Below the pieces are notes generated by a model, which made no database searches, was not told the origin of the DNA, and saw only the letters and a list, made by a program, of their open reading frames with translations. A stretch of 64,000 bases of DNA. Origin: Clostridium ihumii AP5. GTDB lineage: Bacteria > Bacillota > Clostridia > Clostridiales > Clostridiaceae. The stretch spans positions 1 through 64,000 of the forward strand of contig NZ_CCAT010000008.1 in the NCBI RefSeq assembly GCF_000612845.1, given 5' to 3'. Positions 1 through 7,589 of this stretch are shown here, one piece after another; within the stretch, counting starts at the first letter, position 1; the number at the start of each line of letters is the position of its first letter. Made by a program: the position numbers and the translations under genes.

Positions 1-2
1 AG

Positions 3-278
3 TTAAAAGAGCAAATAGAAAACACTAAAGAGGACTTAAATTCTAAGTTGAATTTCAAAGGGTGTTTTGTAACTCAGTATGCGAGGAATGAAGTAAACAA
101 GCAAGGAGAGGAATGGCTAAAGGCTCAAAAGGAATATCCAATTTTTACAACACATATTAGGAGAACAGAAAAAGTAGATGAAAGTACATTTGCTAAAATG
201 CCAATAATTCTATATTCAAGAAGGTGTGGAGCTGCAAGAGATTATTTAAAGCTGGTAGAGGAATATTTAGAAAGTTAA
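3..278 (+). CDS. ParA-family partition ATPase, C-terminal end (5' cut by window edge)
   Basis: The reading frame is open from the window edge, so this is a 3' fragment. The visible ~91 residues match the end of a ParA/Soj ATPase: a strand with the Thr-Gln-Tyr turn typical of the family (CFVTQYARNE), a segment reading FTTHIRRTEKVDEST where ParA proteins have their late Arg-rich loop, and a closing GAARDYLKL helix like the usual GAEAYLEL. The Walker motifs would lie upstream and cannot be seen. ParA uses ATP-dependent nucleoid binding to distribute plasmids or phage-plasmids. The ParB-like gene starts 43 bases downstream, so the two form a partition operon. Family assignment rests on the C-terminus only. 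Confidence 0.7.
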   Translation, partial: LKEQIENTKEDLNSKLNFKGCFVTQYARNEVNKQGEEWLKAQKEYPIFTTHIRRTEKVDESTFAKMPIILYSRRCGAARDYLKLVEEYLES

Positions 279-320
279 TTTTAAAATGTGTCCAAATTGG
301 ACACATTTGGAGGTGTTAAA

Positions 321-1457
321 GTGTCAAAGTTCAGTTTAACAGACATATTAAATCAACATTCAAAGGAAAGCATTAAAGAGGAAATAGAGGAAGATACAGA
401 GGAAGATACATTTGATATAAGATTAATAAATGTTTTTGACTTAGAACCATCAAAGGAAAATTTTTACGATATAAAAGATATTGAAAAAATGAAACAATCT
501 ATAGAGCTGTTAGGGATAGAACAAAACTTAATAGTAAAAGAATTGGCACAAGGTAAATACAAAGTACTTGCAGGGCATAGAAGAAGATTAGCATCTATAG
601 AATTGGTCAAAGAAGGAAAAGAAGAATATAAGTTTGTACCATGTAGAGTTAAAAATAAAACTAATGAAATATTAGATAAATTAACGATAATAATGACCAA
701 TTCAACTCAAAGGGAATTGAGTGATTATGAAAAAATGAGACAAGTAATAGAAATAGAAGAGTTGGTATTGGAACTAAAGAAAGAATCGGGTATTAAAGGA
801 AGAACTAGAGATTTACTTTCAGAAATAACTAGTATTTCAGCAACAAAATTAGCTAGGTATAAGGCTGTTAAAAATAATCTTAATGAAAAGTTAATTGATG
901 CATTAAAAGATAATAGAATTAATTTTTCAGTTGCATATGAAGCATCTCAACTTTCGGAATCTATGCAAGACAAATTAGAGGATTTATTAAATAACAATGA
1001 TGTTTCATTAGAGGATGTAAGGGAACTAAAAAGACAAGCAGAAGAGTGTAAACAAATACCAGGTCAAATAGATATTTTAAGAAATGAAAGTGAAGTAGAA
1101 GGACATAAGGAAGATATACACCAAGAGGAACAAAAGGAAGAAGAATTTATAAAAGAGACTATTATAGAAGAAAATCAAGCAGAAACGATTAATGAAATAG
1201 ATGATATAGAAAACCAAGAGCAAATAACAGTAGAAGAAAGCAATGAAAAAGAAAGCATTATTATAGAAAAAACAAAGATAGAACAAAAGAAAGGATGTAG
1301 TTTTTGTAGAGGAGAAACTTCAATATCATCTAAAGGTGGAAATTTTTCATTTTACATTGAATCAACATCACGTAAATCTTTTATTGTAGACAACAATACT
1401 GGAGTGGTTGATGAAATTGAATATATAAGTTGTCCTATATGTGGATTTAGGATATAG
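321..1457 (+). CDS. ParB/Spo0J-like partition protein with C-terminal zinc ribbon
   Basis: A 378-residue ParB-type centromere-binding protein. The N-terminal nuclease-like fold is visible as the LEPSKENFYDI, ELLGIEQNLIVKE and AGHRRR motifs (about residues 40-95), followed by a helix-turn-helix region around residues 150-225 (SATKLARYKAV). A long Glu/Lys/Ile-rich low-complexity linker follows (about 255-325). The end carries a CxxC pair (GCSFCRG) and a second CxxC (CPICG), suggesting a zinc ribbon not standard in ParB. The GTG start at 321 is preferred over 288 because a GGAGGTG ribosome site lies six bases upstream. It is likely co-transcribed with the upstream ParA gene. Confidence 0.8.
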   Translation: MSKFSLTDILNQHSKESIKEEIEEDTEEDTFDIRLINVFDLEPSKENFYDIKDIEKMKQSIELLGIEQNLIVKELAQGKYKVLAGHRRRLASIELVKEGKEEYKFVPCRVKNKTNEILDKLTIIMTNSTQRELSDYEKMRQVIEIEELVLELKKESGIKGRTRDLLSEITSISATKLARYKAVKNNLNEKLIDALKDNRINFSVAYEASQLSESMQDKLEDLLNNNDVSLEDVRELKRQAEECKQIPGQIDILRNESEVEGHKEDIHQEEQKEEEFIKETIIEENQAETINEIDDIENQEQITVEESNEKESIIIEKTKIEQKKGCSFCRGETSISSKGGNFSFYIESTSRKSFIVDNNTGVVDEIEYISCPICGFRI

Positions 1458-1470
1458 AGGAGGTAAATTT

Positions 1471-1644
1471 ATGTTAGTTGTTACTTATAAAGGTTATGGT
1501 GGCGGAATTGTCCATATACCTTCTAAAAGATTAGACGCAGCAAAGATAAAAGCTAATAACTTATATAAAAAAGGTAAAAAGGATGTAATGGTGTTAGAAG
1601 TGAGTGAAACTATAATTTATATTCCAAATACAAATATAAAATAA
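1471..1644 (+). CDS. small phage protein, unknown function
   Basis: A 57-residue protein starting at ATG 1471 behind AGAGGAGGT. The sequence opens MLVVTYKGYGGG and contains IPSKRLDAAKIKANN, a lysine-rich amphipathic helix; no catalytic motif or membrane segment is visible. It follows the ParB gene by 13 bases and is followed by another small gene, so it is probably part of the same early operon. I do not recognise the family. Confidence 0.6.
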   Translation: MLVVTYKGYGGGIVHIPSKRLDAAKIKANNLYKKGKKDVMVLEVSETIIYIPNTNIK

Positions 1645-1702
1645 TTTAAAAGTTAGAAAATGAATGATTTGATTATTAAACGAATAAAGGAAGTGTTTAA
1701 AG

Positions 1703-1876
1703 TTGGCTAAGAGAACTTTAAAAAATTGTAGTGTGATTAAAGAAGGCATATCTTTAGGAATCGGAACACCTAAGCAATATGATAGCCTATGCGAAGGATA
1801 TGCAAATAAAGATGGAGATGAACCTTGCGAAACATGTAGAATGTGTAAGCTGAATACAACATATGAGATTAATTAA
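1703..1876 (+). CDS. small four-cysteine (zinc-finger-like) phage protein
   Basis: A 57-residue frame from TTG 1703 to TAA 1876, preceded by AAAGGAAG about 8 bases upstream. The C-terminal half holds a cluster of four cysteines: LCEGYAN, then EPCETCRMCK, which could bind one zinc ion; a fifth cysteine lies near the N-terminus. The product is basic at the start (AKRTLKN). The next gene's ribosome site overlaps its stop codon, which supports expression in the operon. Family not recognised; a role as a small DNA-binding or adaptor protein is only a guess. Confidence 0.55.
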   Translation: MAKRTLKNCSVIKEGISLGIGTPKQYDSLCEGYANKDGDEPCETCRMCKLNTTYEIN

Positions 1877-1888
1877 GAGGTGAGAATA

Positions 1889-2428
1889 ATGAAAATACAT
1901 GAATTAAAAATATTACCACAATACTTTAATGCAATTAAAGAAGAAAAAAAGAACTTTGAATTAAGAAAAGATGATAGAGATTTTCAAGTTGGAGACGTTC
2001 TAATGCTTAAAGAATTTAACTTGAAAGAAAAATATGAAACCATTGAAGGGGCTGAAACTTACTTTAGTGGGAATAAGATATTAAGGCAAATAACTTATAT
2101 ATTTAAAGATGAAACAGAAAGTATGGGATTAATTAAAGACTACGCTATATTAGGAATTAAACCTATAGATGAAGATGTAGAGTTAGAGTGGAAATCAAAC
2201 ATGAATGAGTGGGGAGAGATATATTGTCCATTCTTGAATAAAGAAGTTATGACATATTATCCAGTAGGAGTACCAGCATATGATACTATAACTAACCCTT
2301 TAATAAATGAGGATGGAGAAGTTTATTATTATAAATATGACCATGATGAAGATGGTTGGCACGAAGATACGTTCAGTATGTGTGATGCAGAAGAATATAT
2401 AAATTTGAAAGAAGTTTTATTCTATTAG
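1889..2428 (+). CDS. DUF3850 (ASCH/PUA-like) protein with C-terminal extension
   Basis: About 179 residues. The first ~85 residues match DUF3850 of the ASCH/PUA-like superfamily: HELKILPQYFNAIKEEKKNF, ELRKDDRDFQVGD, then LKEFN and a closing ITYIF strand. ASCH-like domains are thought to bind RNA or nucleotides; phage copies have no established role. The ATG at 1889 is chosen over the GTG at 1880 because the GTG is part of the AGAGGTG ribosome site. After the domain there is an acidic, aromatic-rich tail of ~90 residues (YYYKYDHDEDGWHED) that I do not recognise. It ends the first early operon; the next gene belongs to a separate cassette. Confidence 0.7.
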   Translation: MKIHELKILPQYFNAIKEEKKNFELRKDDRDFQVGDVLMLKEFNLKEKYETIEGAETYFSGNKILRQITYIFKDETESMGLIKDYAILGIKPIDEDVELEWKSNMNEWGEIYCPFLNKEVMTYYPVGVPAYDTITNPLINEDGEVYYYKYDHDEDGWHEDTFSMCDAEEYINLKEVLFY

Positions 2429-2471
2429 TTCTGTCAAATTTTGATTATATTGCAACTTAATTAACTAGAAA

Positions 2472-2627
2472 AATGTTCTTTGAAATTTGAATAGTACGGT
2501 GTTAAAAATATATGTAATAATATGTTATACTTATAAATGAAATATTGGTGAGAATTAAATTAACAAATATATTTATTTTTTATATTTCTTAGTTAATATT
2601 ATCTTTCATATAAAAAGGTGAAGAGTA
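2472..2627 (+). promoter_or_regulatory. boxA-like element and promoter region of accessory cassette
   Basis: Positions 2472-2495 read like the Gram-positive rRNA boxA (core TGTTCTTTGAAA) and recur with one mismatch on the opposite strand at 30010-30033, in front of another accessory gene. A TGTTATAC box about 50 bases further on is a likely -10 element. Both copies keep a TGTTATA-type box at a similar distance, so the block probably carries the cassette promoter. Confidence 0.5.
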
Positions 2628-3245
2628 ATGAATTTTAAAGATTGGAAAAAAAGAATAGCTGAACGAAATGATATAACTTCACAATTGGTTCATCTAACTA
2701 AGCCAAGTGCATCAATGAATGCTTTAGATGTGCTTATAAAAATTTTAAATGACGAGTGTATAGAGGGTAGTACAACTGAATCTGGTTTTATTTGTGGGAA
2801 TAAAAGAGCCGTATGTCTACAAGATACCCCATTATATTCACTTACTCAAAATATATACTATGAACAAAAATTACGCGAAAATGATGAAAATAGGAAAATT
2901 CGTTACTTAGGGTTTGGATTGTTATTCTCAAAATCATATGTTTATAAAAATAACGGAAGACCAGTAATTTATGATAGAACTGAAGATGCAAAAATGTATC
3001 TTCCACATAATGAATGGTGGAGAATAGTTAATCTGGATTTAAGTGACGAGAAGAATTTTATCGATTGGACTCATGAGAGAGAATGGCGAGTTCCAGATAA
3101 ACTTAAATTTGATTTATCACAAGTATCAATATTAGTTCCAAATGCCAAAGTTTATAAAAAGTTTCTTAAAAAATGTAAAGATAATAATATAGATATTCTT
3201 AATAAGGTTGAATCAGTTATAAATCTAGGAGCACTATTTTACTAG
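2628..3245 (+). CDS. accessory (moron) protein, DUF2971-like / HEREWR-motif protein
   Basis: A 205-residue soluble protein with ribosome site AAAGGTGAAG. Recognisable stretches are LVHLTKPS near the N-terminus, AVCLQDTPLYSL, GRPVIYD, and a conserved-looking DWTHEREWRVP near residue 150. These resemble DUF2971-type proteins, which occur in phages and defence islands, though the exact family is uncertain. It has its own promoter region and two downstream terminators, so it behaves as an independent lysogenic cargo gene inside the prophage. Its flanks match those of the reverse-strand cassette at 29.1-30.0 kb. A role in phage exclusion is plausible by context, not shown by sequence. Confidence 0.55.
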   Translation: MNFKDWKKRIAERNDITSQLVHLTKPSASMNALDVLIKILNDECIEGSTTESGFICGNKRAVCLQDTPLYSLTQNIYYEQKLRENDENRKIRYLGFGLLFSKSYVYKNNGRPVIYDRTEDAKMYLPHNEWWRIVNLDLSDEKNFIDWTHEREWRVPDKLKFDLSQVSILVPNAKVYKKFLKKCKDNNIDILNKVESVINLGALFY

Positions 3246-3276
3246 AAACAATGTATAAGATTGTTTCTAGTTTTAT
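3242..3276 (+). terminator. intrinsic terminator
   Basis: Ten-base perfect inverted repeat CTAGAAACAA / TTGTTTCTAG followed by TTTTAT, overlapping the stop codon of the upstream accessory gene. Confidence 0.8.
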
Positions 3277-3282
3277 ATTGTT

Positions 3283-3325
3283 AAAATACCGTATTATTCA
3301 GAAATGAATCTGCGGTATTTTTTTA
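3283..3325 (+). terminator. second intrinsic terminator, repeated at 29.1 kb
   Basis: AAAATACCG pairs with CGGTATTTT and is followed by a T run. Positions 3285-3308 match 29102-29125 perfectly on the opposite strand. Confidence 0.75.
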
Positions 3326-3353
3326 TGTCAAAATGCAAAAATAAGGTGAGGTT

Positions 3354-3614
3354 ATGAATGAAATTCAATATGATAAGTGGGGCAGGATGAAATATAATCC
3401 TGCTTACCATAGTAATAATGGGAAAAGATGGTCAAAAGATGAATTAGATTATTTGATTAATTGGTATGACAAAATTGGTCCAGAGGAAATAAGTTATGCT
3501 CTTGAGAGAACCATACAAACAGTAATGTCTAAAGCAAATATTTTAAGAAAAAAAGGAGTTATGCAAAAAGAGAAGAGGAAAAAACATAATAAAAGATTAA
3601 AGAGTTTGAAGTAA
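3354..3614 (+). CDS. small phage SANT/Myb-like DNA-binding protein
   Basis: An 86-residue basic protein with AAGGTGAGG ribosome site. Residues ~25-65 contain RWSKDELDYLINWYDKIG followed by IQTVMSKANILRKKG, the two-helix pattern of SANT/Myb-like or homeodomain-like phage proteins often encoded just before the late regulator. The tail is extremely Lys/Arg rich. It ends only a few bases before the next gene, so translation is probably coupled. DNA binding is inferred from fold resemblance and charge; the target is unknown. Confidence 0.6.
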   Translation: MNEIQYDKWGRMKYNPAYHSNNGKRWSKDELDYLINWYDKIGPEEISYALERTIQTVMSKANILRKKGVMQKEKRKKHNKRLKSLK

Positions 3615-3628
3615 GGGTGGGAAACAAA

Positions 3629-4075
3629 TTGAATAAGGAATTGGAAATTGAATATCAAAATCAAGTTGAAAGTATTTTAAGAGAATATGATATGGAAAAT
3701 GCAACAATAACTAATTTAGAGTTAGAAATAGAGTATTTTAAGAATTTGCAAGAAGGATATAAAAGTATAGATTATTCTTCAGAAAGTGGAGGAAGAACTA
3801 ATAAAGTTAATAATCCAGTAGAAAGAGCAGTAGTACAAAACAGTGATAAAATAAAAGAATTACAAGTTATATTAAGTGAAAAAAAACTAATTATGACAAA
3901 GCTTAATAATGCACTAGAGGCATTAGAATTGCAAGAAAGAGATATAATAGAAAGTATTTATAGAAAAAAAATATCATTTAAAAATGTTGCAAACCAAATG
4001 AACTTGAGCAAAAGTGCATTAAGTAAAATGAAAAAGAATACAATGAAGAGGATAGCACAAGCAGTTTTCTTATAA
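3629..4075 (+). CDS. ArpU/sigma-like phage late transcription regulator
   Basis: A ~148-residue protein resembling the RinA/ArpU and sigma-70-region-4-like regulators that switch on late genes in Gram-positive phages. The N-terminal two thirds are helical and charged (coiled-coil-like, residues 1-95). The last ~45 residues contain LELQERDIIESIYRKK and FKNVANQMNLSKSALSKMKK, a region-4-type helix-turn-helix. TTG 3629 is preferred over GTG 3617 because GGTGGG lies seven bases before it. Its place upstream of the packaging genes fits a late-operon activator. Confidence 0.65.
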   Translation: MNKELEIEYQNQVESILREYDMENATITNLELEIEYFKNLQEGYKSIDYSSESGGRTNKVNNPVERAVVQNSDKIKELQVILSEKKLIMTKLNNALEALELQERDIIESIYRKKISFKNVANQMNLSKSALSKMKKNTMKRIAQAVFL

Positions 4076-4246
4076 ATATATATAATTTAAAAAACAAATG
4101 AATTAAAAATAATTATCATCATAATATATAGTATTTGTAATTGATAAAAAAACTAAAAAATATGTATTTACTTGATGAAAATATTGAAATATACAAAAAT
4201 GAGTGATAATATTACAGATATAATATATAAAAAAAGGGTGATGGGT

Positions 4247-4903
4247 ATGAAAACAAATTTTGCGGTAGAGTCTTTAATAAAAAAGGATGATAGGGAAAAA
4301 ATATACAAAGTAATTTATATTGGAGTTTCGGTATATAATAGGCTATTGAAAGATAATCCACAACTAGAAGATTCTGAGTTTTTCTCTGAAATAAGATCAA
4401 GAGTTCTAAATTTTTTTGTAAAGAGGCAATTTGAAGAAGACATATTATCAAAAGATTTTCCTTTTAAAATTGAAATAAAGAAAATAAATGGATTTGGAAA
4501 CAAGGCTTTATTTTTACAAAATGATTTCGCAAGAATGAAAATAAGTAAAAATAAATCTAATAAATTATATAATGGTAATAAAATTTCTAAATATATGCTT
4601 GATGAAGCAAAGATAAACTCAAAACATGAAAAACAAATTAAATTAGTTATACTTGATAATAGGGAGTTAGAAGTACAACAAGAAAAAAGAACATTTGTAA
4701 TTCTGAGTTATGGAATTAATGGAAAAGAATTTGATCATATAGATTTTATAATTCCAAATTCTGATATGAAATCTTCAATAGAAACTTTTAATGCACTAGA
4801 TGAATTTAATGAAACAGTTAAAATTAGTGCACAGGATGAAAATGTAGAGAAGAGAATAGTTGAACTTAAGGATAAGGCAAAGAAGGTTATATATGGAAAC
4901 TAG
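4247..4903 (+). CDS. unknown protein paired with XRE-ImmA gene
   Basis: About 218 residues from ATG 4247 (AAGGGTG six bases upstream). It is soluble and charged; stretches such as SEIRSRVLNFFVKRQFEEDI and GFGNKALFLQND suggest an alpha/beta fold, but I see no catalytic signature. The gene ends 12 bases before the XRE-ImmA gene with that gene's ribosome site in between, so the two form an operon. XRE-M78 proteins often act as antitoxins, repressors or regulators of an adjacent partner, so this protein could be a toxin, effector or regulated target. A family such as DUF5986 is possible but I cannot confirm it. Confidence 0.5.
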   Translation: MKTNFAVESLIKKDDREKIYKVIYIGVSVYNRLLKDNPQLEDSEFFSEIRSRVLNFFVKRQFEEDILSKDFPFKIEIKKINGFGNKALFLQNDFARMKISKNKSNKLYNGNKISKYMLDEAKINSKHEKQIKLVILDNRELEVQQEKRTFVILSYGINGKEFDHIDFIIPNSDMKSSIETFNALDEFNETVKISAQDENVEKRIVELKDKAKKVIYGN

Positions 4904-4915
4904 AAAGGTGAAATG

Positions 4916-6070
4916 ATGGCTATGAAAGTTATCGAATTTGGTTCTATTAAAAACAATAAAATAGTTCCAAAAAAATTGAAGGAAGCAAGAATTGCAAGAG
5001 GATTATCACAAGCTGAATTATCAAGGATTATAGGTGTATCAAGTCAAGCGGTATCACAATATGAACAAGGGAAAACAAGTCCTAGTCCAGTAATACTTAT
5101 GAAAATAATGGATAAATTAGATTTTCCAATTAAATTTTTCTGTAATGATGAAAGCATAGAAGAAAAAGATAATATAATCTATTTTAGAAGCAATAAAAAT
5201 ATAACAAATAAGCTTAAAGATGCATGCAAAGTAAAAATAAAGTGGATAAAAAATACTTATGAATTCTTAAATGAATATTTTAGACTTCCAAGCATAAATA
5301 TACCTAATTTTGGTGAACTAGATGTTGATAGTATAACAGAAATAGATATAGAAGACATGGTGTTAAAACTAAGGAACTTTTGGAGAATAGGGCAGGCACC
5401 AATAGGAAATCTAGTAGAATTATTGCAAGATAATGGATTTATTATAACAAGAATAAAAATAGGAAATAAGAAAATAGATGCATTTTCAACTTGGGATAAT
5501 GAGTATCCATATATATTTTTAGGAAATGATAAGGAATCAGCATGTAGATCAAGATTTGATTTAGCACATGAATTAGGTCATTTATTGATGCATAGAGAAA
5601 TAGATAAAGAAGAATTAAAAAATGACAAAGATTTAGCAGCTAGAATAGAATATCAAGCTAACTATTTTGCATCAGCATTCTTGTTACCATTAGAAGAATT
5701 TAATAGAGAAGTGATATCATCATCTATAGATAGTTTTATATTACTGAAAGGCAAATGGAATGTATCTATAAGTGCAATGATAAAAAGGTGTCAAATGGCT
5801 AATATATTAACAGATAATCAGATAAGATATTTAAATTCTCAGATGATAAAATATGGTTACTATAAAAATGAGCCATTAGATAAAGAGATTAATAAAGAAA
5901 AACCATATCTATTCAAACAGGCATTCGAGGTACTATTAGATAACAATATTTTTACTAAAGAATCTTTGTTAGATAAATTAAAATTAAATCCAAATGAAGC
6001 AATAGAACTGTATTCATTGGAAAAAAATTTCTTTGAGAAATCTAATAATATTCTACAGTTAATTAAATAG
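4916..6070 (+). CDS. XRE helix-turn-helix / ImmA-IrrE (M78) metallopeptidase fusion
   Basis: About 384 residues. Residues ~20-75 form a Cro/C1 helix-turn-helix (LSQAELSRIIGVSSQAVSQYE). Around residues 155-260 lies an M78 peptidase domain with the zinc motif HELGH and a downstream acidic-residue region ending in QANYFASAFLLP, typical of ImmA/IrrE. A ~90-residue C-terminal tail follows. ImmA of ICEBs1 cleaves its own repressor; fused XRE-M78 proteins are common in prophages and in toxin-antitoxin-like or defence pairs. AAAGGTG at 4904-4910 fits ATG 4916 best. The preceding gene is its likely partner. Whether this acts on the prophage repressor or on the partner is not decided by sequence. Confidence 0.8.
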   Translation: MAMKVIEFGSIKNNKIVPKKLKEARIARGLSQAELSRIIGVSSQAVSQYEQGKTSPSPVILMKIMDKLDFPIKFFCNDESIEEKDNIIYFRSNKNITNKLKDACKVKIKWIKNTYEFLNEYFRLPSINIPNFGELDVDSITEIDIEDMVLKLRNFWRIGQAPIGNLVELLQDNGFIITRIKIGNKKIDAFSTWDNEYPYIFLGNDKESACRSRFDLAHELGHLLMHREIDKEELKNDKDLAARIEYQANYFASAFLLPLEEFNREVISSSIDSFILLKGKWNVSISAMIKRCQMANILTDNQIRYLNSQMIKYGYYKNEPLDKEINKEKPYLFKQAFEVLLDNNIFTKESLLDKLKLNPNEAIELYSLEKNFFEKSNNILQLIK

Positions 6071-6105
6071 GAACATTAGCTAAAAATAAAATTAATATAG
6101 ATATA

Positions 6106-6156
6106 GTGACTTTATTTTTTATAAGTTTTAATAAAACTTTAAGAAACAAATAAAGT
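6106..6156. terminator. nested hairpin after XRE-ImmA gene
   Basis: ACTTTATTT pairs with AAATAAAGT about 48 bases away, and the interval contains a second hairpin of AAGTTTT / AAAACTT. It is A/T only, so terminator strength is doubtful. Confidence 0.4.
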
Positions 6157-6217
6157 TAAAAATGAAACAAATGAACAACAATAAGAAAAAAATAGAAACA
6201 AAATTATATGAAACTTG

Positions 6218-6313
6218 TGTTATGATATAGATAGTAAAAAAAATAAAACGGCAAGCACTCAGGGAAAAATATAGCTGTTCTAAAAGACTAGGAGAAATCT
6301 TAGTCTTTTTTAT
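6218..6313 (+). promoter_or_regulatory. short leader with intrinsic terminator (possible attenuator or small RNA)
   Basis: An extended -10 box (TGTTATGAT) is followed by ~60 bases and then a hairpin of AAAAGACTA / TAGTCTTTTT (6282-6309). The terminator lies immediately before the next operon, so transcripts from this promoter would stop before the genes unless antitermination occurs. Confidence 0.45.
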
Positions 6314-6337
6314 ATGCAAAAGAAAGTAGGTGAGGAT

Positions 6338-6553
6338 GTGGTAAAGATATATAGTTCCTATAAGTGTACAGGTTGTAAGAAAGAATTTGTATTATTAACA
6401 GAAGATGTAGAAAAATTTAAAGGATATATAGCATGTCCTTACTGCAACAATAGAAAAGTAAAAAGCTTGAAAATTGAAGATAGTTTAAAAGAGTGTATGA
6501 ATGAAAGAGTATATAAAAAGATACATGGAGCTATAAGGCAGGTGACAAAATGA
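6338..6553 (+). CDS. small zinc-ribbon phage protein
   Basis: About 71 residues from GTG 6338, which follows AGGTGAGG; an in-frame ATG at 6314 lies inside the preceding terminator and is less likely. Two CxxC pairs are visible, YKCTGCKKEF near the start and IACPYCNNRK near residue 38, giving a four-cysteine zinc ribbon. The C-terminal half is a charged helix. The stop overlaps the start of the recombinase gene (ATGA), so the pair is translationally coupled. Many clostridial phages carry a similar ribbon protein in this position; function unknown. Confidence 0.6.
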   Translation: MVKIYSSYKCTGCKKEFVLLTEDVEKFKGYIACPYCNNRKVKSLKIEDSLKECMNERVYKKIHGAIRQVTK

Positions 6554-7095
6554 ATTTTGTTGAGCCTATTAGAGATAATCAAAAGGTTAGAGATATACAG
6601 GATTATTTAAAAAGAACAAATGAAAGAGATTATATTCTTTTTATTACAGGAGTTTATACAGGTTTAAGAATATCAGATATACTAAGGCTTAAAGTTCAAG
6701 ATGTTAAAGAAAAAAGATTTATATATCTTAGGGAGAAAAAGACTTCAAAACAAAACATAATAGAAATTAATAAGCTTTTAGAAAAAGAATACAAATGGTA
6801 TTGCTCAGATAAACAATTAGATGAATACTTAATTAGAAGTAGAGAAGGAGTTAATAAACCATTATCAAGAGTAAGAGCTTATGAAATAATTAAACAAGTT
6901 GGAGAAGATTTTGGAATAGAAAACTTAGGAACTCACACACTTAGAAAAACTTTCGGTTATCACTATTATAGGCAAACCAAAGATGTAGGAACATTAATGA
7001 AGATGTTTAACCATAGTGATCCATCAATAACATTAAGATATATTGGAATTATTCAAGATGAAATGAATAAGGCTAGAAGGAATTTTAGTATCTAA
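6550..7095 (+). CDS. small tyrosine recombinase (catalytic domain only)
   Basis: A 181-residue protein that is essentially one tyrosine-recombinase catalytic domain. Catalytic positions are visible: Arg40 (TGLRISD), a Lys around 63-67 (EKKTSK), His129 and Arg132 (GTHTLRK), His155 (NHSD) and the nucleophile Tyr164 (LRYIG). The N-terminal arm-binding and core-binding domains of normal integrases are missing; the usual length is 300-400 residues. Such short enzymes sit in early/middle operons of clostridial phages near the terminase and are not obviously the lysogeny integrase. A role in multimer resolution fits with the ParAB genes nearby, but this is inference. Confidence 0.8.
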   Translation: MNFVEPIRDNQKVRDIQDYLKRTNERDYILFITGVYTGLRISDILRLKVQDVKEKRFIYLREKKTSKQNIIEINKLLEKEYKWYCSDKQLDEYLIRSREGVNKPLSRVRAYEIIKQVGEDFGIENLGTHTLRKTFGYHYYRQTKDVGTLMKMFNHSDPSITLRYIGIIQDEMNKARRNFSI

Positions 7096-7117
7096 ATATT
7101 TTTTAAAACAGTAAAGC

Positions 7118-7140
7118 TTAACATAATGAGACTATGTTAA
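7118..7140. promoter_or_regulatory. 8-base palindrome in 193-base gap (possible operator)
   Basis: TTAACATA and TATGTTAA are separated by 7 bases. There is no T run, so a protein-binding site is more likely than a terminator. The remainder of the gap 7096-7288 shows no gene. Confidence 0.35.
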
Positions 7141-7288
7141 ACTGATTTTTAAGAAATGATATTAAAGTATTGAAAAATAAATACTTAAGATATGTTGAAT
7201 GAGTTTAACAGAATATTAGATATGTTTGATTTAAAAAGGATTTTAGATATTTTTATAGAATTAGAATTTTAAAAGGGGATGATATAAA

Positions 7289-7513
7289 ATGAAAGTTATA
7301 TTTTGTGATGAAGATGGAGGAAATGAGTTAATATCTAAAGAATTAGAAGAACTAAAAGATATACTTCCAATAATTTCACGAAAGGGAAGTGAAATACAAG
7401 TAAATTTTAGTGGAGAGGATTCATTTTGGGGATATGTAACAGGAACACATTTAAATGTGAGTGATGAAGAAATTGAATTTCAGATACTTTTAAAAGAAAA
7501 TTCAGTAGATTAA
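7289..7513 (+). CDS. small acidic phage protein, unknown function
   Basis: A 74-residue acidic protein with clear AAGGGGATG ribosome site. It contains LEELKDILPIISRKGSEIQVNF and a predicted beta-rich C-terminal half; no motif is recognised. It stands alone, with a 193-base gap before it and a terminator after it, so it may be separately transcribed just ahead of the packaging genes. Confidence 0.5.
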   Translation: MKVIFCDEDGGNELISKELEELKDILPIISRKGSEIQVNFSGEDSFWGYVTGTHLNVSDEEIEFQILLKENSVD

Positions 7514-7529
7514 AATGAAATATTTTGAT

Positions 7530-7564
7530 AAAAGGAACTCATTAATATGGGTTCTTTTTATTTT
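7530..7564 (+). terminator. intrinsic terminator before packaging genes
   Basis: AAAAGGAAC pairs with GTTCTTTTT (one G-U pair) and runs into TTTTTATTTT. Confidence 0.65.
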
Positions 7565-7589
7565 AAAATTAGTGAAGAATGGTGATTAA

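Noticed and set aside
1077..1286. Reverse-strand hydrophobic frame opposite the ParB linker
   Set aside because: It is the mirror of a Glu/Lys-rich coding stretch and has no ribosome site; shadow frame.
6550..7095. Tyrosine recombinase as the lysogeny integrase of the first prophage
   Set aside because: It lacks arm- and core-binding domains and lies in the middle of the early-to-packaging order rather than at an element end.
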